From assembly GCA_021776435.1 (NCBI GenBank), contig JAJFFW010000003.1, positions 1 through 45,201 on the forward strand: a stretch of 45,201 nt of DNA, written 5' to 3'. Positions 37,682 to 45,201 of the stretch are shown here, piece after piece. The notes under the pieces were generated by a model. It saw only the letters and a list, made by a program, of their open reading frames with translations. It searched no databases and was not told where the DNA came from. The translations under genes and the position numbers were made by a program. Numbering within the stretch: position 1 is the stretch's first letter; the number at the start of each line of letters is the position of its first letter. This stretch comes from Parvularculaceae bacterium. Its GTDB lineage: Bacteria > Pseudomonadota > Alphaproteobacteria > Caulobacterales > Parvularculaceae.

Positions 37682-38365
37682 ATGAACGATCCTCTTTCTG
37701 GCAACAAGATCGCAGCAGCCATTCTGGTGGCTCTTCTCCTGTTTTTCGGTTTGCCGATTCTCGCAGAAACCCTAATGGGCGGCCATGAAAGTGGCGGCCA
37801 TGGGGAACTTGATCTGGCTTTTCCGGTCGCTTTTGAGACCACTGATGACGCGAGCTCTGGCGCCGAAGAGCAAAAGCCCGCCCTGGCTGTCCTGCTGGCC
37901 GACGCAAGCGCGGCAGCGGGTGAGCGTCGGTCCGCCATTTGCAAATCCTGCCATACGCTGGAAAAAGACGGCGCCAACTTAGCCGGTCCGAATTTGTGGG
38001 GTATTGTTGATCGCCAAGTCGCCGACCGCGCAGGGTATGGCTACACTGCTGCGCTTCAAGGCTTTGGCGGCGTGTGGACCTACGAACGCCTTGACGGGTA
38101 TCTTGAAAATTCTGAGGCCTTTGTCCCCGGTACGGCCATGCGCCAGCGTTTTGCGAAACCAGAACAGCGCGCCGACCTTCTTGCCTATCTGCAGACGCTA
38201 TCTGACAACCCGGTTGGGTTCCCGCAACCAGCAAATTCTGAACCGGATACGTCGGCCCAACGGCTTGAAACCGATGAAGCCGTCATGGCAGAACCGCTAT
38301 TTGATGATGGTGAGGTGGAGCCCACGCCATCGAACGATGCAGCGGACGAACCTTCGGATCATTAA
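37682..38365 (+). CDS. Membrane-anchored class I cytochrome c (CycM-like)
   Basis: The 227-residue protein has an uncleaved N-terminal membrane segment (about 8-30), a linker, and a cytochrome c domain. The haem site CKSCH is at 87-91, LAGPNLWGIVDR follows, and the Met ligand is in PGTAM (Met near 153). Such cytochromes carry electrons from the bc1 complex to a terminal oxidase. The C-terminal 55 residues are acidic and low in complexity, an extension beyond the usual domain. It diverges from pheA; the 174-base gap between them should hold both promoters. Confidence 0.92.
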   Translation: MNDPLSGNKIAAAILVALLLFFGLPILAETLMGGHESGGHGELDLAFPVAFETTDDASSGAEEQKPALAVLLADASAAAGERRSAICKSCHTLEKDGANLAGPNLWGIVDRQVADRAGYGYTAALQGFGGVWTYERLDGYLENSEAFVPGTAMRQRFAKPEQRADLLAYLQTLSDNPVGFPQPANSEPDTSAQRLETDEAVMAEPLFDDGEVEPTPSNDAADEPSDH

Positions 38366-38467
38366 CGTCGCAGCAGATTGGGCCAGTGAGAAGGGCGCAA
38401 TCTCCCCGGGATTCTATTTAATCCAAATCCGCACGAGATGACTTTATAGAGCGCCGGGCGAAAAAGT

Positions 38468-38496
38468 GGTCCTTCGACAAGCTCAGGATGAGGTCC
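38468..38496. repeat. Fragment of the CCTTCGA...CTCAGGATGAGG repeat
   Basis: Reads GGTCCTTCGACAAGCTCAGG then ATGAGGTCC, a short one-arm variant of the repeat family found whole at 9486-9607. It lies between cycM and arsC. A TTATAGAGCGCCGGGCG stretch just before it (38443-38459) resembles the end of the repeat at 38973-39036. Confidence 0.6.
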
Positions 38497-38524
38497 GGCT
38501 TTTCGCGCAACCGGCGCGACCATA

Positions 38525-38568
38525 AAGAAAACGATCGCATCGGGCGATCCCGATTTATCGCCCGATGC
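38525..38568 (-). terminator. Intrinsic terminator of arsC
   Basis: A perfect 12-bp stem, GCATCGGGCGAT (38537-38548) and ATCGCCCGATGC (38557-38568), with an 8-base loop. On the minus strand the T-rich tail is GATCGTTTTCTTT. The stem touches the first base of the arsC stop codon. Confidence 0.8.
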
Positions 38569-38915
38569 TATAGTATTTCAAGCACCGCTTCCGGTGGGCG
38601 CCCGATCGCCGCCTTGTCATCATTCACAACGATGGGGCGTTCAATCAGCGTGGGATTCCCGACCATCAATTCTATAAGAACATCATTCGTCAGGTCTGAC
38701 CGATTTAAGCGAAGATCTTTATACGGCGCTTCTTTCTTGCGCATGATGTCGCGCGGTTCCGCCCCCAGCGCTTTTAAAATATTCGCCAATTCGGCCGAAC
38801 TCGGCGGTGTCTCCAGGTAATGAACAATCCGGGGATTCAAACCACGCCCCTCCAGCAACGCCAACGTTTGGCGAGACTTTGTGCAGCGCGGGTTATGATA
38901 GATTGTTAAAGCCAT
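38568..38915 (-). CDS. Arsenate reductase, glutaredoxin-dependent (ArsC/YfgD type)
   Basis: The 115-residue thioredoxin-fold protein has YHNPRCTKSRQTLALLEGRG at the N-terminus (active Cys near residue 11). RKKEAPYKDLRL follows, then the cis-Pro segment NPTLIERPIVV with the family's Arg. The IGRPPEAVLEIL ending is standard. Enzymes of this class reduce arsenate with glutathione and glutaredoxin, but many solitary YfgD-like copies have no proven arsenate role. There are no other ars genes nearby. A hairpin terminator abuts the stop. Confidence 0.9.
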   Translation of the reverse strand: MALTIYHNPRCTKSRQTLALLEGRGLNPRIVHYLETPPSSAELANILKALGAEPRDIMRKKEAPYKDLRLNRSDLTNDVLIELMVGNPTLIERPIVVNDDKAAIGRPPEAVLEIL

Positions 38916-38972
38916 GAGAATCCTTTGCGGCTATGGCAAAATGCGAAACCACAACTCACGCGTTTTGCTGTG

Positions 38973-39036
38973 GTTTAAAGGGGTCGCGCCGTTTAACGGG
39001 GAAACCGTTGCACACACCTCTCTCGGCGCTCTAAAA
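38973..39036. repeat. TTTAAAGGGG...CTCGGCGC repeat, copy 2
   Basis: Matches 161-228 in its ends (TTTAAAGGGG, CTCGGCGC) and in the AACG-G-GAAACCG centre. It lies just downstream of the response-regulator stop at 39046, as copy 1 lies downstream of the GST-like gene. It fills part of the 130-base gap to arsC. Confidence 0.6.
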
Positions 39037-39045
39037 CTTTCCGCC

Positions 39046-39732
39046 TTATAACGCCAGCCTGTATCCGCCGCTCTCCGTTACCAGGATCGCCACGTTAGAC
39101 GGATCTGGCTCAATTTTCTGACGCAGCCGATAAACATGGGTCTCAAGCGTATGTGTGGTAACCCCTGAATTATACCCCCACACCTCATCTAGAAGCACCT
39201 CGCGGGTGACCGGTTTACCGCCGGATCGATAGAGATATTTCAAAATCGATGTTTCTTTTTCCGTAAGCCGAATCTTGCGGTCTTCAGGCGTGACCATCAT
39301 CTTCACCGATGGGCGAAATTCATACGGCCCGATTTTGAACACGGCGTCTTCGCTCTGTTCATGACTGCGCAAATGAGCCCGCACGCGCGCCAGGAGGACG
39401 CCAAATTTGAAAGGTTTTGTCACATAGTCATTGGCGCCGGCATCCAGACCAAGAATCGTATCGGCTTCAGAATCGGCGCCCGTCAACATAATGACCGGTG
39501 ATTTGAAACCGTTTTTTCGCATTACGCGGCACGCCTCGCGCCCATCCATGTCAGGAAGGCCGACGTCCAAAAGCATGAGGTCGATATGCGCCTCTTCCTT
39601 CACGCGGTCGATTGCTTCGAAAGCCGTTGACATCGGTTCAACCGAAAATTCGTCGTGGAGATGAAACTGATCTACGAGCGTTTCCCGTAAGAGATCGTCG
39701 TCATCAACCAAAAGTATTCGTTTCGCCCGCAT
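39046..39732 (-). CDS. OmpR-family response regulator (orphan)
   Basis: The 228-residue protein has a receiver domain (ILLVDDDDLL, phospho-acceptor Asp near 56 in LMLLDVGLPDMDG, and Lys in YVTKPF), then a winged-helix domain ending in THTLETHVYRLRQKIEPD and LVTESGGYRL. It looks like the conserved alphaproteobacterial regulator known as CenR (partner of CenK, envelope control) in some species, but I am unsure of that. No histidine kinase gene lies next to it. I prefer the ATG at 39732, with AAGGTG upstream; a GTG 4 codons earlier is possible. The 39733-40040 gap shows no gene. Confidence 0.93.
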   Translation of the reverse strand: MRAKRILLVDDDDLLRETLVDQFHLHDEFSVEPMSTAFEAIDRVKEEAHIDLMLLDVGLPDMDGREACRVMRKNGFKSPVIMLTGADSEADTILGLDAGANDYVTKPFKFGVLLARVRAHLRSHEQSEDAVFKIGPYEFRPSVKMMVTPEDRKIRLTEKETSILKYLYRSGGKPVTREVLLDEVWGYNSGVTTHTLETHVYRLRQKIEPDPSNVAILVTESGGYRLAL

Positions 39733-40040
39733 AATAAAAAACACCTTGCTTCGCCTGTTTCGTATATTACAGCCAAATCACCAGAAATGAGCAGTAACAA
39801 AAAGCTCACAACCACGTCAGTGATCCGTGATACATTACCATATTCAAACTTAGATGCCGCGCAGGCTATAATATTCACTACGTCCTGGGCAAGCACCCTT
39901 TCAGGGCCTAAACGCCGCTGACCTTCCAACAATCTCAACATTCTAGCGCCGGTCGTCCAATGCGGGTCGGGGCGCTTATGGAAAGAAAAACCCAAGATTG
40001 CCTAGCAGTACACTAAGCGGCGCAGACAGCAAAACGCTCT
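39733..40040. other. Gap between response regulator and yggS
   Basis: About 300 bases with no supported gene. A 107-codon minus frame (39672-39995) overlaps the regulator gene and has no family look. Its right end has GCAAAACGCTCTTTAG, the inverse of a stretch near 36485. No clear promoter or terminator was found. Confidence 0.45.
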
Positions 40041-40742
40041 TTAGGGTGAATCCGGTCTGGCGCCGAAGAGCTGGGTTCCAACTCGGATATGGGTGGCGCC
40101 AAGCTGTACGGCGGTTTCATAATCCGCGCTCATTCCCATACTCAGTGTCTCCAACCCGTTGCGAGCGGCTATTTTTGCAAGAAGGGCAAAATGGGGCGCC
40201 GGCGCCTGATCGGCTGGTGGAATACACATCAGACCATCGATCGTAAGCCCGTACTGGTCTTTGCACAGATTGATAAACGCATCCACATCTCCGGGCGCCA
40301 TCCCGGCTTTTTGTGGCTCTTCCCCTGTATTCACCTGCACAAGAAGCGCCACACGACGGTTTTGAAGGCGCATCTCTTCAGCCAATAAGCGTGCGATTTT
40401 TGGCCGGTCCACGGTCTCGATGACATCAAAAAGGCCGACAGCGTCACGGACTTTGTTTGACTGTAGCGGGCCAATCAATCGCAACTCAACATCCCCATAG
40501 CGGGCTTTTAACGCCGGCCATTTTCCGAGGGCTTCTTGTACTCGGTTCTCACCGAAATCCCTGTGACCCGCCTCCAATAGAGGTAAAATCCGGTCCGGAC
40601 CGTGTTTCTTGGAAACCGCCGTTATAGTAATGGGGGGGCTGACGCCATTGTTGTGCGCCATGGCTTTATCAAGAGCGTCGCGGATCTTGGCAAGATTTGC
40701 AACAGGACCAGCTGGGATATCACAATGATCAGCATCAGACAT
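40041..40742 (-). CDS. YggS family PLP-binding protein
   Basis: The 233-residue protein has the alanine-racemase-like barrel. The PLP Lys is in ITAVSKKHGPDRILPLLEAG, then FGENRVQEALGKW, LIGPLQSNKV, and SMGMSADYETAVQLGATHIR near the end. Family members keep free pyridoxal phosphate in balance rather than catalyse a known reaction. GGAG lies 6 bases before the ATG. Its start overlaps the divergent ThiE-like gene by 18 bases, so each promoter must lie inside the other gene unless the ThiE-like start is further in. Confidence 0.93.
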   Translation of the reverse strand: MSDADHCDIPAGPVANLAKIRDALDKAMAHNNGVSPPITITAVSKKHGPDRILPLLEAGHRDFGENRVQEALGKWPALKARYGDVELRLIGPLQSNKVRDAVGLFDVIETVDRPKIARLLAEEMRLQNRRVALLVQVNTGEEPQKAGMAPGDVDAFINLCKDQYGLTIDGLMCIPPADQAPAPHFALLAKIAARNGLETLSMGMSADYETAVQLGATHIRVGTQLFGARPDSP

Positions 40743-41366
40743 GAAGGGCTCCAGGAACGGGCGCGTAAACTAGCAGCCGCCGCTGACTGGCTCAAACAGC
40801 ATTCCGGTGAAAAATCAACACCTTTTACGCTGGCCTTTCTGACTGACCGCATGAGGATACCTGACCCCATACCAATTGCCCAGGCTTTGCCCGAAGGCAC
40901 AGCTATCATTTTGCGTGATTACACGTTCCCGGAACGAGAACAGCTTGCGCACCGGTTGCGATCTGTTTGTGCTGCGCGATCAGTTTTATTGCTCATTAGC
41001 GAAGACGTGAGGCTGGCGCGCAAGGTTCATGCTGACGGTCTTCACCTGCCAGCACGCGCTCTTACAGCACCCCCCGATGGGTTTGATGATTTCCGGTTAC
41101 TCTCAGCAAGCTGTCATAATGCGGAGGAATTGACGGCGGCGGCGGCGTTGAAGGTTAGCGTCGCCTTGTTATCGCCAGCATTTGCTACGGAAAGCCATCC
41201 GGGCGCCAAGCATCTGGGGCAAAGTAAATTTAACCGGCTGGCGGAGAATTCTAAATTGCCCGTTCTGGCCCTGGGCGGCGTTGACGAATCGATCAGCCGG
41301 GCCCTGGCAGGACCCAATGTTGCGGGTCTGGCTGGTATTGGCGCTTTCGTGGCGCGCTCCAAATGA
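40725..41366 (+). CDS. ThiE/TenI-like thiamine phosphate synthase-family protein
   Basis: The 213-residue (beta/alpha)8 protein has LAFLTDRMRIPDPIPIAQAL, KVHADGLHLPARA, LLSASCHNAEEL, VALLSPAFATESHPGAKHLG, PVLALGGV and GLAGIGAF, which follow the ThiE/TenI plan. True ThiE has a T-x-T-K-type diphosphate-binding loop; here it reads TESHPGAK, so catalysis is uncertain and a TenI-like or other role is possible. I chose the ATG at 40725; no later in-frame start precedes the conserved LTDR. The gene overlaps yggS head-to-head by 18 bases. No thiamine riboswitch is visible. Confidence 0.85.
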   Translation: MISIRHEGLQERARKLAAAADWLKQHSGEKSTPFTLAFLTDRMRIPDPIPIAQALPEGTAIILRDYTFPEREQLAHRLRSVCAARSVLLLISEDVRLARKVHADGLHLPARALTAPPDGFDDFRLLSASCHNAEELTAAAALKVSVALLSPAFATESHPGAKHLGQSKFNRLAENSKLPVLALGGVDESISRALAGPNVAGLAGIGAFVARSK

Positions 41367-41398
41367 GCAGGTATCAGAACCAAGCAACCCGTGTGGAT

Positions 41399-41440
41399 CA
41401 AAAAACAACGGGACGAGTCTTAAAAAGACCCGTCCCGTTG
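41399..41440 (-). terminator. Intrinsic terminator of the porin gene
   Basis: A 15-bp stem with one mismatch: CAACGGGACGAGTCT (41406-41420) and AGACCCGTCCCGTTG (41426-41440), with loop TAAAA. On the minus strand six T follow (41400-41405). It lies 23 bases after the porin stop. It may also slow the convergent ThiE-like transcript, but no T-run follows on that strand. Confidence 0.88.
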
Positions 41441-41462
41441 CATATCCCCTCTTCGCAAACCC

Positions 41463-42671
41463 TCAGAACTTGATGGAGCTTTCAATCACGACCGTCGTGG
41501 CTTCTCCGAGACCGCCTGCAGCAGCCGGTTTTGTCGTCTCAACATATTGCGCAGCCGCGCCGATCGAGATGCCTCGACCAATAAAATAAGTGACGCCAGC
41601 CTGAGCCGTCTGGGTATCCCTGAAAAGCGTCGGATCAAGCAGGTTCGGTCCAATGACATTGGCTTCAGACTGTCCGTAACCGACCATGAAGCCCCATGGA
41701 CCTGTTTCATACGTCACGCCCGCATCGAATGCCAAATAACCGTCATCAACATTCGGCGTATCGATGCCCGCATTGGTCGTCTTCACCGAACCGCCAAGCG
41801 TGATGCCGCGATAGGCGAGGTTAATACCAACGGAATACGCCTCATAATCATCAAATATCGGAGACGCTGCACGTGTATTTTCATCGGCCGTCACAAAACT
41901 TGCTCCGAGGCCGAAGAAGACACCGTTTTCGCCAAGTTTAATTTCTTTTTGATAATAGAGCGCCGCTTCAATCACATCATCCCATTCAGAGGACTCAATC
42001 AATAACGTGCCGTCCGGCGCGAGCAAAAACCCTTCTTCCGGCGCACAAAGACGTTCGCCGCAATTTCTTAATGTGGGGGAGTAGGAAACACCGAGCTGCA
42101 AACCACCGAATACACCGCCAAGAAAATTCGCTGGCGGAAGATAAGTAATCTTCGTTGAATACCCTGAAAAATCATTGACGGTATGAATGTCGTTAATGCC
42201 CGACAAATCCGAACGCCAGTCATTGACGTTGAACGACTGAAAAATTGTCGGCGACGTCACCGCCAAAGTACGGCCGACACCTTGATCCCGCCCGGCAACG
42301 ATCTTGCCGAAAGGACCGCGCGCGAACCCATAGGCGCCTTGAATATATGCGTCACTCGTTAAAGGACCAACGCCGCGCGGCCCACCAATCAATAGGCTGG
42401 AATATCGTCCGCCTGCAAAGTTTTGGCGCGGCTGGTCGCCGTCAATGCGGCCTTGGATGACACTGCCGATTTCGATGCCGTTATCGAGAACGCTCGATCC
42501 TGTAAAAGTAATCTCAGCGTCGAAATCAGATTCTGCGTCGCCATCACTCACGCCGGTGACAAGGCTCGCCTTGCCCTTAACTTCGATTTCAATGGGATCC
42601 GCAGCATAAGCAGCGCTGACAGCCAAAGCCGCCACTCCGCATCCCAATGCTGCTAATCTGCCAATTGTCAC
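41463..42671 (-). CDS. Outer-membrane porin (Gram-negative porin_4 type)
   Basis: The 402-residue protein has a signal peptide cut near AYAADP and alternating beta-strand pattern throughout. The ending VVIESSIKF has the C-terminal Phe needed for BAM recognition. EIEVKGKASLVTGVSDGD at the start and the GPFGKIVAGRDQGVGRTLAV loop resemble alphaproteobacterial porins of the PF13609 type. It has a Cys pair (NCGERLC) that may form a loop disulfide. The start is GTG at 42671 with GAGG 8 bases upstream. The upstream 42672-43031 region has no gene; no promoter could be picked. Confidence 0.9.
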   Translation of the reverse strand: MTIGRLAALGCGVAALAVSAAYAADPIEIEVKGKASLVTGVSDGDAESDFDAEITFTGSSVLDNGIEIGSVIQGRIDGDQPRQNFAGGRYSSLLIGGPRGVGPLTSDAYIQGAYGFARGPFGKIVAGRDQGVGRTLAVTSPTIFQSFNVNDWRSDLSGINDIHTVNDFSGYSTKITYLPPANFLGGVFGGLQLGVSYSPTLRNCGERLCAPEEGFLLAPDGTLLIESSEWDDVIEAALYYQKEIKLGENGVFFGLGASFVTADENTRAASPIFDDYEAYSVGINLAYRGITLGGSVKTTNAGIDTPNVDDGYLAFDAGVTYETGPWGFMVGYGQSEANVIGPNLLDPTLFRDTQTAQAGVTYFIGRGISIGAAAQYVETTKPAAAGGLGEATTVVIESSIKF

Positions 42672-43031
42672 CGGTTTGTCCTCAGTCTCGTTGATCCGTC
42701 TCGCAAGTCTCGTTCCTACGAGAGAAGCCTAATGTCCCAACATCTGAACCTTTGGCCCATTTAATTTTCGTTCACACAACTAAGGCGCCCGCCCGTATTG
42801 GGTGCAGATACCCGTAATAGCAAAAGCCACTCTGCTCATCGGATCACACGCATCAAGCATGCACGCGTGAGCGGCCGCAGCCTGCGGTCACAGTTTATAC
42901 GCAACCAATAATGGCGCGGCTCGCCAGAGAATCAAGCGTCGGCAGGCATCCGGAGTTGTCTAATTGCGCGATTGTGGTAGGAAAGCCACGAATTCAAGCG
43001 CTTGCGTGCTTTGTATAGGAATTGTAGCCTC
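42672..43031. other. Divergent intergenic region, porin and DUF3576 lipoprotein
   Basis: 360 bases with no supported gene. It must contain promoters for both genes. Short inverted stretches are visible (CTCGTTCCTACGAG near 42710; GCATGCACGCGTGAGC and GCCGCAGCCTGCGGTC near 42858-42890), but none can be called an operator. Confidence 0.4.
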
Positions 43032-43499
43032 ATGAACGCCGAAAAACCCCGTATAATCAAGATACTGCTTTTAGCAGGCGCGACCGCAATATTGGCCGCA
43101 TGCGGCGGCGCTGGCAATAATGGCGACGGGCGTAATTTATCCCTACCGGGCATCTCAACCGGCTCGAAGTCCGGTCAAGCCACAACCGTGAACCGTTATC
43201 TTTGGTCGGCGGCTTTGGAAACGCTCAATTTCCTGCCAATTTTTACTGCAGACCCGATCTCGGGACTAATCATCTCGGATTGGTATATCAACCCGGAATC
43301 CCCCAATGAGCGGTTCAAAACCAATGTCTATATTCTCGATAACGCCCTTCGTGCGGATGCTTTGCGGGTATCGGTGTTCCGTCAGGAGCGAAATGAAAAC
43401 GGTTGGATCGACTCGACCGTCAATCCTGCAACGTCGCGCGAAATCGAGAATGCGATCCTGACTCGCGCCCGCCAGCTTCGACTGAACGCGATTGAATAG
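43032..43499 (+). CDS. DUF3576 lipoprotein
   Basis: The 155-residue protein has a lipoprotein signal ([17 protein letters not shown], lipobox LAAC, with GG after the Cys) and the DUF3576 domain: [38 protein letters not shown], then [20 protein letters not shown]. Its role is unknown; genes of this family often stand next to leuS and lptE, which suggests outer-membrane assembly. AGGA lies 11 bases before the ATG at 43032; the frame is open to 43002. A strong terminator follows before leuS. Confidence 0.9.
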   Translation: MNAEKPRIIKILLLAGATAILAACGGAGNNGDGRNLSLPGISTGSKSGQATTVNRYLWSAALETLNFLPIFTADPISGLIISDWYINPESPNERFKTNVYILDNALRADALRVSVFRQERNENGWIDSTVNPATSREIENAILTRARQLRLNAIE

Positions 43500-43520
43500 A
43501 CAAGGTCGCCGGTTTAAGCC

Positions 43521-43549
43521 AAAAACGGCGCTCTGGCGCCGTTTTTTTT
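43521..43549 (+). terminator. Intrinsic terminator after the DUF3576 gene
   Basis: Stem AACGGCGC (43524-43531) and GCGCCGTT (43536-43543) with a 4-base loop, followed by eight T (43542-43549). It separates the lipoprotein transcript from leuS, which starts 34 bases later. Confidence 0.93.
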
Positions 43550-43582
43550 CGCCCTGATTTAAGAGAATGGAAGACCCGGCCC

Positions 43583-45201
43583 ATGCCCCGCTACAATCCC
43601 AAGGAAGTCGAACCGAAATGGCGCGCGCGCTGGGAAAAAAGCGCCGTCTTCAATGCCAGCGAAGATCACAGCCTGCCAAAATATTACGCCCTCGAAATGT
43701 TCCCCTATCCGTCAGGGCGCATCCACATTGGTCATGTGCGCAATTACGCTATGGGCGATGTACTGGCGCGCTACAAAAAAGCGCAGGGGTTTAACGTTCT
43801 GCATCCGATGGGGTGGGATGCGTTCGGCATGCCGGCTGAAAACGCCGCCATGCAAACCGGTAAACATCCCCGTGATTGGACCTACGCCAATATCGACGCC
43901 ATGCGCGAACAACTTAAGGGCATGGGTCTCTCGATAGACTGGAGTCGCGAATTCGCAACCAGCGATCCTGACTATTACGTTCACGAACAACGCATGTTTC
44001 TGGAGTTCTGGCGCAAGGGCTTCGTTGAACGCAAAGAAAGTCAGGTGAACTGGGACCCTGTTGATCAAACGGTTCTGGCGAATGAGCAAGTGATCGACGG
44101 CAAGGGCTGGCGGTCTGGCGCGCCGGTCGAACGCCGCAAGCTTTCACAATGGTTTTTGAAGATTACCGGCCGCGCGGACGACCTGCTGGCGGCGCTCGAT
44201 GATGGGCGCCTCAAAGGCTGGCCTGACAATGTGCGCTTGATGCAGCGAAACTGGATCGGCAAGTCAAAGGGCTTGCAGATGAAGTTTCATTTCGCAGACG
44301 GGACAAATGATACGGCGACGACACTTTCTGAGTTCGACGGACTTGAGGTTTACACGACCCGGCCAGATACGCTCTTTGGCGCTTCGTTTTGTGCGGTCGC
44401 GGCGGACCACCCGCTAGCGCAGGCCTTCGCACCGAATGACGAGGCGCTGAGAACCTTTATCGCCGAATGCCAGAAAACCGGCACATCGGAAGAGGCGATC
44501 GAAAAGGCCGAAAAGAACGGCTATCGCCTGCCGGTCAGCGTCAAGCACCCGTTTATTGAAGGCGCGACATTGCCGGTCTATGTCGCCAATTTCATCCTCA
44601 TGCAGTACGGAACCGGCGCGATTTTCGGCTGTCCGGCCCATGACCAGCGTGACCTCGACTTCGCGCGCAAATATGACCTTCCCGTGCCGCCCGTTGTGCT
44701 GCCGCCAGAGACTGACCCTGCCTCATTCGCCATTGAAGACGAGGCTTATGTCGGCCCCGGAACGATATTCAATTCTGGCTTTCTGGATGGCTTGTCGATC
44801 GACGAGGCGATCGCGGCAGCGATCGCCCGGGTTGAGAAAACGGGCGACGGCGCTGGAACCACGCAATATCGCCTGCGGGATTGGGGCGTATCGCGCCAGC
44901 GGTATTGGGGATGTCCGATTCCGGCCATCCACTGCGAAACCTGCGGGGTCGCGCCCGTCCCGGAAAAAGACCTGCCGGTGAACCTGCCGGAAGTCGCTGC
45001 ACGTGAATTTTCAATTCCCGGCAATCCGCTCGACCGCCATCCCACCTGGAAGCATGTCGACTGCCCCACTTGCGGCAAACCGGCGCGGCGCGAGACCGAC
45101 ACCTTCGACACCTTCATGGATTCTTCCTGGTATTTTGCGCGCTTCGCCGCCCCCGCGCCCAACGCGCCAACCGACAAGGCGAGCGCCGATTACTGGCTGC
45201 C
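43583..45201 (+). CDS. leuS: Leucyl-tRNA synthetase, N-terminal part (cut by window end)
   Basis: Charges tRNA-Leu. About 539 codons are visible, open to the last base, so the gene continues beyond the window. The class I HIGH motif is in [18 protein letters not shown] (48-51). [32 protein letters not shown], and the CP1 editing domain ([28 protein letters not shown]) follow, then a zinc-binding region with CETCG and [14 protein letters not shown] near the end is also typical. The KMSKS loop lies outside. The ATG at 43583 has GGAAG upstream. Confidence 0.97.
   Translation, partial: MPRYNPKEVEPKWRARWEKSAVFNASEDHSLPKYYALEMFPYPSGRIHIGHVRNYAMGDVLARYKKAQGFNVLHPMGWDAFGMPAENAAMQTGKHPRDWTYANIDAMREQLKGMGLSIDWSREFATSDPDYYVHEQRMFLEFWRKGFVERKESQVNWDPVDQTVLANEQVIDGKGWRSGAPVERRKLSQWFLKITGRADDLLAALDDGRLKGWPDNVRLMQRNWIGKSKGLQMKFHFADGTNDTATTLSEFDGLEVYTTRPDTLFGASFCAVAADHPLAQAFAPNDEALRTFIAECQKTGTSEEAIEKAEKNGYRLPVSVKHPFIEGATLPVYVANFILMQYGTGAIFGCPAHDQRDLDFARKYDLPVPPVVLPPETDPASFAIEDEAYVGPGTIFNSGFLDGLSIDEAIAAAIARVEKTGDGAGTTQYRLRDWGVSRQRYWGCPIPAIHCETCGVAPVPEKDLPVNLPEVAAREFSIPGNPLDRHPTWKHVDCPTCGKPARRETDTFDTFMDSSWYFARFAAPAPNAPTDKASADYWL

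Noticed and set aside
38568-38915. Arsenic-resistance operon
   Set aside because: Only a lone ArsC/YfgD-type gene is present; no arsB, arsR or acr3 nearby.
39672-39995. 107-codon minus-strand frame between the response regulator and yggS
   Set aside because: It overlaps the regulator gene by about 60 bases in another frame, has no family resemblance and no good start context.

Overview
The window is a stretch of ordinary chromosomal core genome from an alphaproteobacterium. Three things point there: the gene orders priA-atpHAGDC, obg-nadD-rsfS-rlmH-envC-ctpA-(YibQ-like)-rppH, def-fmt-truA, dnaX-ybaB-recR and pheA/cycM back to back; the F1 genes standing without any F0 genes; and moderately high GC. 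The abundant palindromic repeats of the CATCCTTCGAGGC...CCTCAGGATGAGG type also fit that class. I cannot name the genus. There is no prophage, integrase, transposase, CRISPR array, tRNA or rRNA gene.

Layout. 1-1350: a glutathione-S-transferase-like gene set among three kinds of palindromic repeat. 1351-8974 (all minus): obg, nadD, rsfS, rlmH, an EnvC-like LytM factor, ctpA, a divergent polysaccharide deacetylase and rppH, which combine ribosome assembly, NAD synthesis and envelope maintenance. 9061-14222 (minus): the F1 ATP synthase operon atpHAGDC. Its G-D and D-C spacers are filled by repeats, and one repeat arm is read in frame inside atpG. 14547-16730: priA. 16859-21986 (mostly plus): a tandem DUF1036 protein, a HAD nucleotidase, dapD, dapE and a coupled membrane protein, with a cupin gene between dapD and dapE on the other strand. 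21971-24229 (minus): def-fmt-truA. 24355-27864: a 682-aa membrane coiled-coil protein that I read as a degenerate RmuC paralogue, convergent with genuine rmuC. 27892-30737: a GtrA / GtrB / GT87 trio for lipid-linked sugar transfer. 30743-31813: a Rieske oxygenase. 31931-35360 (minus): recR, ybaB, dnaX and the SRP RNA gene. 35579-38915: nudC, pheA, cycM, arsC. 39046-43499: a response regulator, yggS overlapping head-to-head with a ThiE-like gene, a porin and a DUF3576 lipoprotein. 43583 to the end: leuS, cut by the window edge.

How the genes work together. Most encode housekeeping functions: ATP synthesis, replication and restart (dnaX, priA, recR, rmuC), start-Met formylation and deformylation (fmt, def), lysine/peptidoglycan precursors (dapD, dapE), phenylalanine (pheA), mRNA and NAD-cap turnover (rppH, nudC), and cell wall and outer membrane (EnvC-like, CtpA, porin, GT trio). 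I found no clear new defence or mobile system. The points most worth a second look are the in-frame repeat in atpG, the RmuC-like paralogue, the DUF1036/peptidoglycan-binding arrangement, and the nested repeats, which fall into at least three families.

Start codons were chosen from visible Shine-Dalgarno-like sequences, overlaps with the preceding gene, and family N-termini. Where an upstream in-frame start exists, the entry says so.
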